Of a stretch of 64,000 nt of DNA, positions 1 through 10,827 are shown in pieces. Below the pieces are notes generated by a model. The model did no database searches and was not told the origin of the DNA. It saw only the letters and a list, made by a program, of their open reading frames with translations. Numbering within the stretch: the first letter of the stretch is position 1; each line of letters starts with the position of its first letter. The stretch spans positions 879,874 to 943,873 of the forward strand of contig NZ_LMKB01000005.1 of NCBI RefSeq assembly GCF_001421165.1, given 5' to 3'. This DNA is from Frigoribacterium sp. Leaf8. GTDB lineage: Bacteria > Actinomycetota > Actinomycetes > Actinomycetales > Microbacteriaceae. The translations under genes were made by a program, and so were the position numbers.

Positions 1-84
1 AAGTACGGTCGTAGTCGGCGGAGGCACCGCCCGCGACACCGACCGCCGCACCCGCGACGCCGGTCACCTGGCACGAGAGGCATC

Positions 85-2034
<1,950 letters not shown>

Positions 2035-2089
2035 GGCCGGGCTCCGCGCGCGACGGGGCGCGGCCACGACACCGTGCGACGATGGCCCG

Positions 2090-3124
2090 ATGAGCGATGT
2101 CGCCCCCGCGGTCCTGACCCACGTCGAGCGCGGGGTCGGTGTCGTCACCCTCAACCGCCCGGAGAAGATCAACGCGGTGACGCTCGAGATGCTCGGGCTC
2201 GTCGAGCAGGCGCTCGACGCCTGGGAGGACGATTCGCGGGTCTCGGCGGTGCTGTTGCGGGGCGCCGGGCCACGGGGGTTCTGTGCCGGGGGCGACATCG
2301 CGTGGATCCACGCCGCCGCCACGACGGACCCTCGGCGCAGCGTGGACATGTGGCGGCGCGAGTACCGTGGCACGCTGCGTCTGTCGCGCTGGTCGAAGCC
2401 GATCGTGTCGCTGCTCGACGGCATCGCGATGGGTGCCGGCATCGGACTCGGCGGTCACGTCACGCTCCGCATCGTCACCGAACGCAGCTCGGTGGGCATG
2501 CCGGAGACCCGCATCGGGCTGACACCCGACGCGGGCGGGAGCTTCTTGCTGTCGCGAGCCCCGGGCGAGCTCGGTACCCACCTCGCCCTGACGGGCCGCG
2601 CGATGACGGCTGCCGATGCCCTGCACACGGGCTTCGCCGACCTGTTCGTCCCGTCCTCCGAGCTGACTCGAGTCCTGCCGGCACTGGCCGAGGGCGGCCC
2701 CGACGCCGTGCGGGCGCTGGGCACGACGGCGGGGCCGTCCGAGCTCGCGGATGCCGCCGGGTGGATCGATCGCGCCTATCGCGGCGACGACGCCGGGACG
2801 ATCGTGTCCCGCCTGCACGAGCTCGCCGAGGAAGGTCTCGCCGACGCCGGAGCCGTGGTCGACGACCTCGTGGCGGCGTCGCCCACGTCGGTGGTCCTGA
2901 CCCTCGAAGCCCAGAGGCGGGCGGCCCGACTGCCCGACCTCGAGGCCGTGCTGGGGCAGGAACTCGGCATCGTCACCTCGCTCGCCGCGTCGCCGGATCT
3001 CGTCGAGGGCATCCGGGCTCGCGTGATCGACAAGGACCGCCGGCCCCGGTGGTCACCGTCGACCCTCGCCGAGGTCGACGTCGAGGCGACGCTCGCGACG
3101 GTCGACTGGTCCACGCGGCTCTGA
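2090..3124 (+). CDS. Enoyl-CoA hydratase/isomerase family, 3-hydroxyisobutyryl-CoA hydrolase-like
   Basis: This 344-residue protein belongs to the crotonase superfamily, and its length fits the ECH_2 branch that includes 3-hydroxyisobutyryl-CoA hydrolase of valine breakdown. FCAGGDI at residues 64-70 forms one half of the oxyanion hole. The later segment MPETRIGLTPDAGG carries the Glu and Asp expected for hydrolase activity. An upstream in-frame start exists at 1958, but it overlaps the ABC gene and adds 44 residues of unrelated composition, so ATG 2090 is chosen. There is no Shine-Dalgarno; GACGAT lies six bases before the ATG, a weak leaderless-type signal. A generic enoyl-CoA hydratase is the alternative. 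Confidence 0.85.
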   Translation: MSDVAPAVLTHVERGVGVVTLNRPEKINAVTLEMLGLVEQALDAWEDDSRVSAVLLRGAGPRGFCAGGDIAWIHAAATTDPRRSVDMWRREYRGTLRLSRWSKPIVSLLDGIAMGAGIGLGGHVTLRIVTERSSVGMPETRIGLTPDAGGSFLLSRAPGELGTHLALTGRAMTAADALHTGFADLFVPSSELTRVLPALAEGGPDAVRALGTTAGPSELADAAGWIDRAYRGDDAGTIVSRLHELAEEGLADAGAVVDDLVAASPTSVVLTLEAQRRAARLPDLEAVLGQELGIVTSLAASPDLVEGIRARVIDKDRRPRWSPSTLAEVDVEATLATVDWSTRL

Positions 3125-3193
3125 CCGGGTCGAGTCGACTGCCGCCCCGCTCGCCGCCGACGGGCTGCTCGCCGTTCGCCGCGAGCCACCGGC

Positions 3194-4246
3194 TCAGAGG
3201 CGGACCACGCGTCCCTCCCCCGCGGAACGGCGGGCGGCCTCGATGACCTCGAGTGCCCGGACCGCGTCCCAGGGGTCGACCGGGAGGTCGCCGTCGCCTC
3301 GGAGCGCCCGGGCCAGTCGGGAGTAGAACTCGGGATAGCGCCCCGGATCGGTCGACTCGTCGCGACGCGTGCCGCCCGTGACGACGACACCACGACGATC
3401 GCCCGCGTCGACCCCGTAGGTGGGATCGACCGGCGGCAGTCCGGACGACAGCTGGGCCTCTTGCGGGTCGAGGCCGTGCACCTCGTACGCGCCGGCCGAC
3501 CCCAGCACCCGGAACCTCGGCCCGGGGAGGGCTGCGACGTGGCTCATCGTGAGCCGCGACCGTCGACCCCCGTCGTGCTCGAGCGACAGATGCACGTCGT
3601 CGTCGGCCGAGCCGGTGGGGCGGCGGGTCGCGATCTCGGCATGGACGGACCGGACCGGCCCCAGGAAGCGCATGACCTGGTCGACGAGGTGCGGGCCCAG
3701 GTCGAACAGGATGCCGCCACCGTCGGCGGGTGTGGCCCGACGTTTCCAGCCGACGCGGTTCTCGAGCTTCCACGGCTCGAAACGCGACTCGACCGTGTGC
3801 ACGTCGCCCAGCTCACCCGACCCCGCGAGACGCGTCGCCGTCAGGAAGTCGCCGTCCCACCGCCGGTTCTGGTAGACCGTCAGCGGCCGCCCCAGCGACT
3901 CGGCGAGCCCGACGAGCCCGCGGGCGTCGTCGGCCGAGGTCGCCAGCGGCTTGTCGACCACCACGGCGGCCCCGGCTCGCAGGGCACGCACCGCGGTCTC
4001 GACGTGGGTGTCGTTCGGGGTGGCCACGACGACCAGGTCGAGTTCACGACGCCAGAGCTCGTCGACGTCTGCGACGACCTCGGTACCGGGATGCGCCGCG
4101 ACGGCCTGCCCCGCACGGTCGGGGTCGCGCGTGACGACGGCATCGACCTGCCAGGCCGGGTCCGCCGCCAGGAGCGCGCCGTGGAACACCCGTCCTGCGA
4201 GCCCGTAGCCCACGATGCCGACGCGCAGCGGCTCGAGGGCGCTCAT
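3194..4246 (-). CDS. Gfo/Idh/MocA family oxidoreductase
   Basis: The 350-residue protein is an NAD(P)-dependent sugar or cyclitol dehydrogenase-type oxidoreductase of unknown substrate. The N-terminal Rossmann fold begins VGIVGYGLAGRVFHG. The family lysine motif appears as DKPLA. A C-terminal alpha/beta domain follows with FDLGPHLVDQ, which contains the usual catalytic-region histidine. Its start overlaps the end of the upstream dehydrogenase gene by four bases (ATGA), so the two are translationally coupled. The operon reads nicotinamidase, aldehyde dehydrogenase, this gene. Confidence 0.9.
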   Translation of the reverse strand: MSALEPLRVGIVGYGLAGRVFHGALLAADPAWQVDAVVTRDPDRAGQAVAAHPGTEVVADVDELWRRELDLVVVATPNDTHVETAVRALRAGAAVVVDKPLATSADDARGLVGLAESLGRPLTVYQNRRWDGDFLTATRLAGSGELGDVHTVESRFEPWKLENRVGWKRRATPADGGGILFDLGPHLVDQVMRFLGPVRSVHAEIATRRPTGSADDDVHLSLEHDGGRRSRLTMSHVAALPGPRFRVLGSAGAYEVHGLDPQEAQLSSGLPPVDPTYGVDAGDRRGVVVTGGTRRDESTDPGRYPEFYSRLARALRGDGDLPVDPWDAVRALEVIEAARRSAGEGRVVRL

Positions 4247-5736
4247 GCGGCGGCGAACGGGTCGGGGGTGAGCACGTAGACCGTCTCGAGGTACTCGTGG
4301 ATGCCCTCGGCACCGCCCTCGCGGCCGAGGCCCGACGACTTGACGCCGCCGAACGGGGCCGAGGCGTTCGACACCACGCCGACGTTCAGCCCGAGCATGC
4401 CGGTCTGCAGCCGCTCGGCCAGCCGCTGCCCTCTGGCGAGGTCCCGCGTGAAGGCGTAGGCGACGAGCCCGAACTCGGTGTCGTTCGCGAGGCGGACCCC
4501 CTCGGCCTCGTCCCGGAACGTCGAGACGGCCAGGACGGGGCCGAAGATCTCGGTCGTCAGGATCTCGCTGCCGGGGGCGACGCCCGACACGACGGTCGGC
4601 TCGAAGAACGTGCCCGGACCGTCGACGGGGTGGCCGCCGGTCTCGACCACCGCGCCGTGGGCGACGGCGTCGCGGACCAGGCGGTCGGCCTTGTCGACGG
4701 CCCGGTCGTCGATCAACGGGCCCACGGAGACCCCGTCGTCGGTCCCCGCGCCCACCCGGAGTCCTCGCACGCGCTCGACCACCCGGGCGGTGAACTCGTC
4801 GGCGACCGACTCGTGCACGATGAACCGGTTGGCGGCAGTGCAGGCCTGGCCCACGTTGCGGAACTTCGCCTGCATCGCGCCCTCGACCGCGGCGTCGAGG
4901 TCGGCGTCGTCGAAGACGACGAAGGGCGCGTTGCCCCCGAGTTCCATCGAGGTGCGCAACACCTGCTGGGAGGCCTGCGTCAGCAGCGTCGAACCGACCG
5001 GCGTCGACCCCGTGAAGCTGAGCTTCCGGAGGCGCGGGTCACGGATCAGGGGCTCGCACACGTCGTTCGCCGACAGGGTCGTCACGACGTTCACCACCCC
5101 GTCGGGAACACCCGCCTCGGCGAGCAGGGCGGCGAAGGCGAGCGTGGTGAGCGGGGTCAGCTCGGCGGGCTTGACGACCACCGTGCAGCCGGCGGCGAGG
5201 GCGGGCGCGATCTTGCGGGTCGCCATGGCGAGGGGGAAGTTCCAGGGGGTGATCAGCAGGCAGGGGCCCACCGGGCGGTGCAGCACCGTCGTCCGGCCGG
5301 TGCCCTCGGGGTTGGTGCCGTAGCGACCCGAGACGCGCACGGCCTCTTCGGAGAACCAGCGGAGGAACTCGCCGCCGTAGGTGACCTCGCCGAGCGACTC
5401 GTCCAGCGGCTTGCCCATCTCGAGCGTCATCAGGAGGGCGAAGTCGTCGCGCCGCTGCATCAGCAGGTCGAAGGCGCTACGCAACACCTCGCTGCGGTGG
5501 CGGGGGGACGTGGCCGCCCAGTCCTCTTGCGCGGCGACCGCGGCGTCGAGGGCCCGCAGGCCGTCGGCGGGAGTGGCGTCGGCCACCGCGACCAGGACCT
5601 CGCCCGTGGCCGGGTCGACGACGTCGATCGTCTCGCCGGAGGACGACGGGCCCCACGAGCCCCCCACGAAGAGGCCGGTGGGCACGGCCTCGACCACGCG
5701 ACGACGCTCGGCGGCCGTCACGACCGGGCGGCTCAC
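4243..5736 (-). CDS. gabD: NAD(P)-dependent succinate-semialdehyde dehydrogenase
   Basis: The 497-residue aldehyde dehydrogenase most resembles the succinate-semialdehyde dehydrogenases that feed GABA-derived carbon into the TCA cycle. It contains the cofactor-binding segment FTGSTPVGS, the general-base glutamate in MELGGNAPF, and the nucleophile Cys299 in NVGQACTAANR. C-terminal motifs EIFGPVLAV and PFGGVKSSGLGREGG are intact. It overlaps the downstream oxidoreductase gene by four bases and the upstream nicotinamidase gene by four bases. No GABA transaminase is nearby, so the physiological aldehyde is inferred from family resemblance only. Confidence 0.9.
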   Translation of the reverse strand: MSRPVVTAAERRRVVEAVPTGLFVGGSWGPSSSGETIDVVDPATGEVLVAVADATPADGLRALDAAVAAQEDWAATSPRHRSEVLRSAFDLLMQRRDDFALLMTLEMGKPLDESLGEVTYGGEFLRWFSEEAVRVSGRYGTNPEGTGRTTVLHRPVGPCLLITPWNFPLAMATRKIAPALAAGCTVVVKPAELTPLTTLAFAALLAEAGVPDGVVNVVTTLSANDVCEPLIRDPRLRKLSFTGSTPVGSTLLTQASQQVLRTSMELGGNAPFVVFDDADLDAAVEGAMQAKFRNVGQACTAANRFIVHESVADEFTARVVERVRGLRVGAGTDDGVSVGPLIDDRAVDKADRLVRDAVAHGAVVETGGHPVDGPGTFFEPTVVSGVAPGSEILTTEIFGPVLAVSTFRDEAEGVRLANDTEFGLVAYAFTRDLARGQRLAERLQTGMLGLNVGVVSNASAPFGGVKSSGLGREGGAEGIHEYLETVYVLTPDPFAAA

Positions 5737-6341
5737 GCCGGGACCCCGGTCGAGCCGTCGACGACGTCGGACGACGGGACCGTGCGCACGCCGGCCGCGC
5801 GCAGCTCGGCCAGGGCGGCCTCGCTCGGAGCCGGGGCCACACCCGCCACGAGGTCGGTCAGCACCGTGACCCCGAGCCCGGCGGTGACGGCGTCGAGGGC
5901 CGAGGCCCGGACGCAGTGGTCGGTCGCCAGACCGACGACGTCGACCTCGTCGACGCCCGTCGCGGCGAGGACGTCACCGAACGGTCGCCCGTCGTCGACG
6001 AGCCCGTCGAACAACGAATAGGCCGGCCGACCGTCGCCCTTGAGCACGTGGACGTCGACGAGGGCGGTGTCGAGGTCGGGGTGGTAGTCGGCACCGGTCG
6101 AACCCTTCACGCAGTGGACCGGCCACGAGTCGACGAAGTCGGGCTCGAGGCTGAAGTGGCCGCCGTTGTCGCCGTCGGCCGCGTGCCAGTCGCGGCTGGC
6201 GACGACGAGGTCGTACCGGTCGCGATGGGCGCGGAGGTGGTCGGTGACCGCCTGCGCGACGTGGGCGCCGCCGGTGACCCCGAGCGCGCCTCCTTCGGTG
6301 AAGTCGTTCTGGACGTCGATGACGAAGAGTGCTCTGGTCAT
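5733..6341 (-). CDS. pncA: Nicotinamidase
   Basis: The 202-residue cysteine hydrolase of the isochorismatase superfamily should convert nicotinamide to nicotinate for NAD salvage. The catalytic triad is visible as Asp9 (VIDVQNDF), Lys101 and Cys143 (GLATDHCVRAS). The metal-site residues Asp51, His53 and His62 lie in DWHAADGDNGGH, and these separate nicotinamidase from plain isochorismatase. It is the first gene of a tightly overlapping three-gene operon. The start has no Shine-Dalgarno; GAGAAT sits six bases before the ATG. Confidence 0.93.
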   Translation of the reverse strand: MTRALFVIDVQNDFTEGGALGVTGGAHVAQAVTDHLRAHRDRYDLVVASRDWHAADGDNGGHFSLEPDFVDSWPVHCVKGSTGADYHPDLDTALVDVHVLKGDGRPAYSLFDGLVDDGRPFGDVLAATGVDEVDVVGLATDHCVRASALDAVTAGLGVTVLTDLVAGVAPAPSEAALAELRAAGVRTVPSSDVVDGSTGVPA

Positions 6342-6379
6342 GCCACCATTCTCGCGCGCCGCACCGACAGCGGCACGCC

Positions 6380-7909
6380 TCAGCCGTTGGCCAGGTTGTC
6401 GCCGCAGTTGTAGACGGCCGTCGTCAGGGTGTCGAGGGCGGCCCGCGCGTCGTCCTGCACGGAGCCGATCGCGTAGAAGGCGAAGGTGAGCTTCGTGCCG
6501 TCCGCCGCGTCCACCGTGCCGGCCAGGGTGTAGGCCGTGTCGATCCAGCCGGTCTTGGCGTGCACGGCACCCCGGGCCACGGCGTTCGCGCCCGTGAACC
6601 GGGAGGCGAGCGTGCCCGTCTTGCCCGACACCGGCAGCGCGTCGTAGACGACGCCGAGGCCGTGCTCGCGGTTCAGGACCTGGATCATCAGGCGCGCGAC
6701 GAAGGTCGAGGGCACGGCGTCGTTCTCGCTCAGGCCGGACCCGTCGATGATCGTGAGCGAGGACGTGTCGAGACCATAGGTCGACGAGAGCACGGACTTG
6801 TAGAGGGCGGTGAGCGACGCGGCCGACCCGTCGGCACCGGACGCCTTCGACGAGACGCGAGCGAGCATCTCGGCGAGGGTGTTGTCAGAGGTCGGCAGCA
6901 GCTGCGAGATCAGGCGGCCGACCGGCTGGGACGACACCTGGGCGATCACGGTGCCGCTCGTGGCGGCGCCCTGGGTCATGGTGGCGGAGTCGGCGCCGAC
7001 GACGCCCGCGGCGACGAGCGCGGAGCGGAAGGCGTCGCCGGCACGGGCGACGGGGTCGGTGCTGCGCGGACTCGTCTGGGCCGCAGGGTTCGCCCGGTCG
7101 CCGTCGACCATGAGCGCGGTGACCTCGGAGTGGTACCCGATGGTCTGCTCGGTGCGCTTCCAGGACGGGTCCCACTTGTCGGAGGGGTTCCAGAAGGTGG
7201 CGTCGAGCGTGATCTGCGTGAGGGGCTGCTCGCCGAGCGACGCCTTCACCTGGGTCGCGAGGTCGGCCACCGTGGGGGCCCCGGCGTACACGCTCGAGCC
7301 GGTGGCGCTGAGCGTGGCGTCACCGCCGCCGACCAGGGACACGGCACCCGTCCCGGCGTCGCCGGTCACCCGGGTCGTGAGACGCGCGTCGGGCCCGAGG
7401 ACCGACAGGGCGACCGCGCTCGTCAGGGTCTTCAACACGCTGCCCGTGCGAGCCGGGGTCGAACCGTTGCGGTCGAAGAGGACCTCGCCCGTGGCGGCGT
7501 TGACCACGCTGCCCTCGAACTGGGCGAGACGGGCGTCGGACGCGGCCCCGGTGACCGAGCAGGTCCGGAGGCGCGTGGCACCCGGGATCTCGGCGGGAAC
7601 CGAACGGGCAGGGTCGACCGAGGGGGTCGGGGTCGGGGTCACCGTGACCGCCGGCTCGGGGCTCGACGCGGCGGCCCGTGCCGTCCCGGCGTCGGGCGCG
7701 GTGGCGGCCCCGGCGGCCACGGCGCCGCCGCCGAGCAGCGCGAAGGCGAGGACGCCCGCCGTCACGACGACCCCCCGCGGACGCGAGGAGACCCAACGCC
7801 GCACCGAGGCGCCCGCCCCCGTGGACCGGGCCGCGTCGCCGGAGCCGACGCCGTCGCCCCCCGTGGTCGACTCGGGACGGTCGTGACGTGGCTCACCCTG
7901 ATCGCTCAT
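6380..7909 (-). CDS. dacB: D-alanyl-D-alanine carboxypeptidase/endopeptidase, PBP4 type (S13)
   Basis: This membrane-anchored penicillin-binding protein should trim or cleave peptidoglycan cross-bridges. It has a cytoplasmic N-terminus of about 50 residues, one membrane segment (GVVVTAGVLAFALLGGGAV), and a Ser/Thr/Pro-rich linker before the S13 domain. Active-site motifs are SxxK (Ser157-Lys160 in TGSVLKT), SDN in PTSDNTLAEML and KTG in SGKTGTLA. Open frame continues upstream to a GTG at 7939. ATG 7909 is preferred because a perfect -10 hexamer TATGAT ends seven bases before it, giving a leaderless transcript and a 509-residue product. An ATG at 7921 or 7918 would lie inside that hexamer. Confidence 0.9.
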   Translation of the reverse strand: MSDQGEPRHDRPESTTGGDGVGSGDAARSTGAGASVRRWVSSRPRGVVVTAGVLAFALLGGGAVAAGAATAPDAGTARAAASSPEPAVTVTPTPTPSVDPARSVPAEIPGATRLRTCSVTGAASDARLAQFEGSVVNAATGEVLFDRNGSTPARTGSVLKTLTSAVALSVLGPDARLTTRVTGDAGTGAVSLVGGGDATLSATGSSVYAGAPTVADLATQVKASLGEQPLTQITLDATFWNPSDKWDPSWKRTEQTIGYHSEVTALMVDGDRANPAAQTSPRSTDPVARAGDAFRSALVAAGVVGADSATMTQGAATSGTVIAQVSSQPVGRLISQLLPTSDNTLAEMLARVSSKASGADGSAASLTALYKSVLSSTYGLDTSSLTIIDGSGLSENDAVPSTFVARLMIQVLNREHGLGVVYDALPVSGKTGTLASRFTGANAVARGAVHAKTGWIDTAYTLAGTVDAADGTKLTFAFYAIGSVQDDARAALDTLTTAVYNCGDNLANG

Positions 7910-7916
7910 CGAGGAC

Positions 7917-7922
7917 ATCATA
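7917..7922 (-). promoter_or_regulatory. -10 hexamer of dacB, leaderless
   Basis: TATGAT on the minus strand lies seven bases before the ATG at 7909. This fits a TANNNT promoter whose transcript starts at the start codon. Confidence 0.6.
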
Positions 7923-7940
7923 CGGAGCCTCGCGCCCACG

Positions 7941-8924
7941 TCATCCCTCGGAGGGGTACCGCACGCCGATCTGTCGGCGGACCTCGTCCATGGTGCGCAT
8001 GACGCCCACGACGTCGGCGGCTGTCAGCAGCGGACTCTCTCGCTCGCCCGCCGCCACGACCCGTTCGAGTTCGAGCGCCTGGTGGTGCATGCCCCTCAGC
8101 CCGTTCTCGTCGGCCTCGTAGCGTTCGACCACGGCGTCGTCCTGATCACGCACCGTGAAGCCCCCGGGCGCGTAGAACGTGTCGTCGACGTCGATGCGGC
8201 CGGCGGTGCCGAGCAGCGTCGCCGTGTTGCGCCCCGAGATGTCGAGGGCGGCGTACAGCTGGGCCGTCGCACCCGACTCGTGACCGAGCTGGATCGCGAC
8301 GCGGGCGTCCACGCCCTGGTCGCTCAGCGTGGCGGCGGCCGAGACCGTCGAGGGCGCCCCGAGCAGGTCGTCCGCGAACGACACCGGGTACACCCCGAGG
8401 TCGAGCAGGGCCCCGCCGCCGAGGGCCGGGTCGTTGATGCGGTGGTGGGGATCGGTGGGCAGCGACTGGACGTGCACGGCCGTCAGGAGGCGCACCTCGC
8501 CGATGACCCCGGAGCGCACGACCTCGCGCAGTCGCGCGCTCTGCGGCGTGTACCGCGTCCACATCGCCTCGAGGACGACCACGCCGGCCTCGCGAGCGGC
8601 CGCGTGGACCCGCTCGGCCTCGATGGCGTTCACGGTGAAGGCCTTCTCGACGAGGACGTGCTTGCCGGCAGCGATGGCCAGCAGGGCGTTCTCGGCGTGG
8701 AACGGGTGCGGGGTGGCGACGTAGACCACGTCGACCTCGGGGTCGGCGACCAGGTCGTCGTAGCTGCCGTGAGCCCCCGGGACCCCGGCACGGTCGGCGA
8801 ACTCGCGTGCCTTGGCCAGGTCTCGCGATCCGACGGCGGAGACGGTCGACCCCGCCCCCTGCAGGTCGGACGTGAAGGTGGCGGCGATGCCGCCGGCGCC
8901 GAGGATTCCCCATCGAAGTGTCAT
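7941..8924 (-). CDS. Gfo/Idh/MocA family oxidoreductase
   Basis: This second oxidoreductase of the window (327 residues) is not a close copy of the one at 3194-4246. It opens with the Rossmann motif WGILGAGGIAATF, has VEKAF in place of the usual EKP motif, and carries DLGVYPVSFADDLLGAP, typical of the dihydrodiol/trans-dienelactone dehydrogenase-like branch. The substrate is unknown. The start at 8924 lacks a ribosome site; TAGACA lies six bases before the ATG. The dacB start is 32 bases downstream on the same strand but has its own promoter. Confidence 0.88.
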   Translation of the reverse strand: MTLRWGILGAGGIAATFTSDLQGAGSTVSAVGSRDLAKAREFADRAGVPGAHGSYDDLVADPEVDVVYVATPHPFHAENALLAIAAGKHVLVEKAFTVNAIEAERVHAAAREAGVVVLEAMWTRYTPQSARLREVVRSGVIGEVRLLTAVHVQSLPTDPHHRINDPALGGGALLDLGVYPVSFADDLLGAPSTVSAAATLSDQGVDARVAIQLGHESGATAQLYAALDISGRNTATLLGTAGRIDVDDTFYAPGGFTVRDQDDAVVERYEADENGLRGMHHQALELERVVAAGERESPLLTAADVVGVMRTMDEVRRQIGVRYPSEG

Positions 8925-8992
8925 GCGGACTGTCTACCAGTCACCGCCGACGGGGAGGCCCGCGAGGGTCGAGGCGCCGTCCCGCGGTTCGT

Positions 8993-9721
8993 TCAGCAGG
9001 CGTACCAACGACTGGCCGAACGGACGAAGTCCGGGCTGTCGTCCGGTGCTCCCCCGTGCACGGCGGCGAACCCGACACAGGCGTGCGCGAGGTCTCCGCG
9101 GAAGTCCGGTCGGTAGACGGCGTCGCGGTGCGGGGCCGAGGCCCACCACTTGGCGGCGGCGACGTCGCCCGTGGTCGACGTGCCGCCCGCGAGGTTGCCG
9201 TCGCAGCCGACCGGGGGCACCCCGTCGCTGCGGACCACCTCGCCCTTGTGCCCCCAAGCGCTCAACGGATCGGGGCTCGGGTCGCCGGCGACCCAGAAGA
9301 GGTACTGCTCGAGGCACGCGTCGTACCGCACGTTCGCGGCCGGCAGCAGCCCGAGGCACGCCGCCTGTCGCCGCTCGTCGTACGCCGTCCGGAACGCGTC
9401 GAGGTCGGCGGCGGTCGTGCCCGTGGCGCCGCTCGCCGCGTCGGGGGCACCCGTCGCGCCGCTCCCGGCATCGGCGCCGGGCTGCGCGGGCGAGGGGACG
9501 GAGGCGCCGGTGGCGTCGTCGACGCACCCCGCGCCTCCTGCGTCCTCGGTCGTGGGGCCCGCCTCGGATGCGGGGTCGCCGCTCGCGAGGACCACCGTCG
9601 TCGGTCCGTCGGCCACGCCGGCCGTCGCGAGGGCCGAGGAGTCGCCTCCGGCCCAGACGACGAGGAGGATGCCCGCCAGGACGGCGGCGAGCAGCGCGGT
9701 GCAGATCACTCGGAGAGGCAT
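8993..9721 (-). CDS. Secreted cysteine-rich protein with CAP/SCP-like C-terminus
   Basis: I do not recognise a named family. The 242-residue product begins with a hydrophobic signal or anchor (about residues 3-25), then a low-complexity Ala/Gly/Thr linker, then a compact domain from about residue 105. That domain has six cysteines and the elements NVRYDACLEQY, CDGNLAGG and WWASAPHRDAVY. These resemble the N-R-x-R, E-N-L-A-G-G and W-x-x-S-x-x-H-R landmarks of CAP (SCP/PR-1) proteins. The glutamate of the ENLAGG element is replaced by Asp-Gly, so activity is doubtful. AAGGAG touches the first ATG at 9730 with no spacing but stands nine bases before the ATG at 9721, which is therefore chosen. 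Confidence 0.7.
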   Translation of the reverse strand: MPLRVICTALLAAVLAGILLVVWAGGDSSALATAGVADGPTTVVLASGDPASEAGPTTEDAGGAGCVDDATGASVPSPAQPGADAGSGATGAPDAASGATGTTAADLDAFRTAYDERRQAACLGLLPAANVRYDACLEQYLFWVAGDPSPDPLSAWGHKGEVVRSDGVPPVGCDGNLAGGTSTTGDVAAAKWWASAPHRDAVYRPDFRGDLAHACVGFAAVHGGAPDDSPDFVRSASRWYAC

Positions 9722-9884
9722 GCGGGCCATCTCCTTCCGGCATCAGGTGGTCGTCGCAGATCGACCGTAGGGCGACGGAACGACGCCCGGGGGCCGTTCG
9801 GGGTACAAGTCGACGACGCCCTCACCACTATTGGGGGCGGAGGGACCGGGACCGGGGCCTCGAGAGGCACGCCCTCGGACGAGA

Positions 9885-9915
9885 ACAGCCCCGGGTCGTG
9901 GTGACCCGGGGCTGT
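9885..9915 (-). terminator. Terminator of tRNA-Thr
   Basis: A 13-bp perfect stem (9885-9897 with 9903-9915) and 5-base loop lies six bases beyond the tRNA 3' end. On the minus strand it is followed by GTTCTC. Confidence 0.75.
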
Positions 9916-9920
9916 GGTGG

Positions 9921-9993
9921 AGCCGCTTATCAGAATCGAACTGATGACCTTCTCATTACGAGTGAGACGCTCTACCGACTGAGCTAAAGCGGC
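9921..9993 (-). tRNA. tRNA-Thr (anticodon CGU)
   Basis: The 73-nt gene folds into a complete cloverleaf: 7-bp acceptor GCCGCTT/AAGCGGC, D stem GCTC/GAGC, anticodon stem TCTCA/TGAGA with loop CTCGTAA (anticodon CGT, reading ACG), and T stem ATCAG/CTGAT. CCA is not encoded. It is transcribed away from the TetR gene and ends at a strong hairpin. Confidence 0.97.
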
Positions 9994-10050
9994 GGGGCCG
10001 GCCTCGGCCGGTTGCCCGTGCCTCGCGGCACGATTAGATACTGTACAGGA

Positions 10051-10731
10051 TCAGCGGACCTCACGCGTCACGAGGCGACCGAGCTCGACGAAGCTGGCCT
10101 CCATGCGGGCGCGCAGGCTGTACCGCATGTCGCTGAGGTGGTCCACGTCGTCGTCGTCGATCCACTCGGCCCAGGCATGGCGGAGGGTGGCGATGCTGAC
10201 GAGCGACACCAGGTGCGCGCGGCTGAGCAACGAGGCGTCGACGGCGTCGTCCGCCACCCCCTCGTCGGCCGCCATTCGTTGCGCGACGACGGTCGTCAGT
10301 CGCTCCTCGAAGACGCGCGTCGACGCGATGCGACGGGCCAGCAGGTCGGGGTGGGCCCGCAGCACCCGTCGGCGCAGGACGACCAGTTCGCGATCCACCG
10401 TGGCCGACTCGACGGCGTGCGTCAGCAGCTGGATCAGGCTCGACAGCACGGGCTCGTCGCGTTGGGCCACGAACCGCTCGAGGTCTCGACCGTCCGGCAG
10501 CGCGGGCGGATCACCGACGACGGCTTCTTCCTTGGAGGGGAAGTAGTTGAAGAAGGTGCGCGGCGAGACGTCGGCCCGGCGGCTGACCATGTCGACCGTC
10601 ACCGCGTCGAGCCCGTGTTCGACGATGAGGTCGAGGACGGCGACCTGGATCGCTCGTCGGGTGGCCAGACGTTTGCGCTCGCGCAGACCGGGGGCGGCGT
10701 TCGGGTCGCTCATCAGGCCATCATCGCTCAT
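10051..10731 (-). CDS. TetR/AcrR family transcriptional regulator
   Basis: The 226-residue repressor-type regulator has an N-terminal helix-turn-helix (about residues 28-75) with the family core VSPRTFFNYFPSKEEAV. The C-terminal ligand domain is not identifiable by eye. Two start codons are possible, 10731 and 10713; the second gives MSDPNAAPG and has no worse signal. No efflux pump or enzyme gene is adjacent, so the target is unknown. A short AT-rich patch containing the palindrome CTGTACAG (10041-10048) lies immediately after the stop codon, between this gene and tRNA-Thr. Confidence 0.9.
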   Translation of the reverse strand: MSDDGLMSDPNAAPGLRERKRLATRRAIQVAVLDLIVEHGLDAVTVDMVSRRADVSPRTFFNYFPSKEEAVVGDPPALPDGRDLERFVAQRDEPVLSSLIQLLTHAVESATVDRELVVLRRRVLRAHPDLLARRIASTRVFEERLTTVVAQRMAADEGVADDAVDASLLSRAHLVSLVSIATLRHAWAEWIDDDDVDHLSDMRYSLRARMEASFVELGRLVTREVR

Positions 10732-10778
10732 GCCGCCGGGGAAAGGGGTGGACGCCCCCCCGCCGATCCGGCGCTCGC

Positions 10779-10821
10779 GCCGGTGCCGCCGGGCCGGTGC
10801 CGCCGGCGCCGGTGTCGCCGG
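10779..10821. repeat. Three tandem 14-bp GC-rich repeats
   Basis: Three units close to GCCGGTGCCGCCGG (10779, 10793, 10808) fill the gap between holB and the TetR gene. They contain short self-complementary runs and may form stem-loops after holB. Confidence 0.7.
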
Positions 10822-10827
10822 CGCGGG

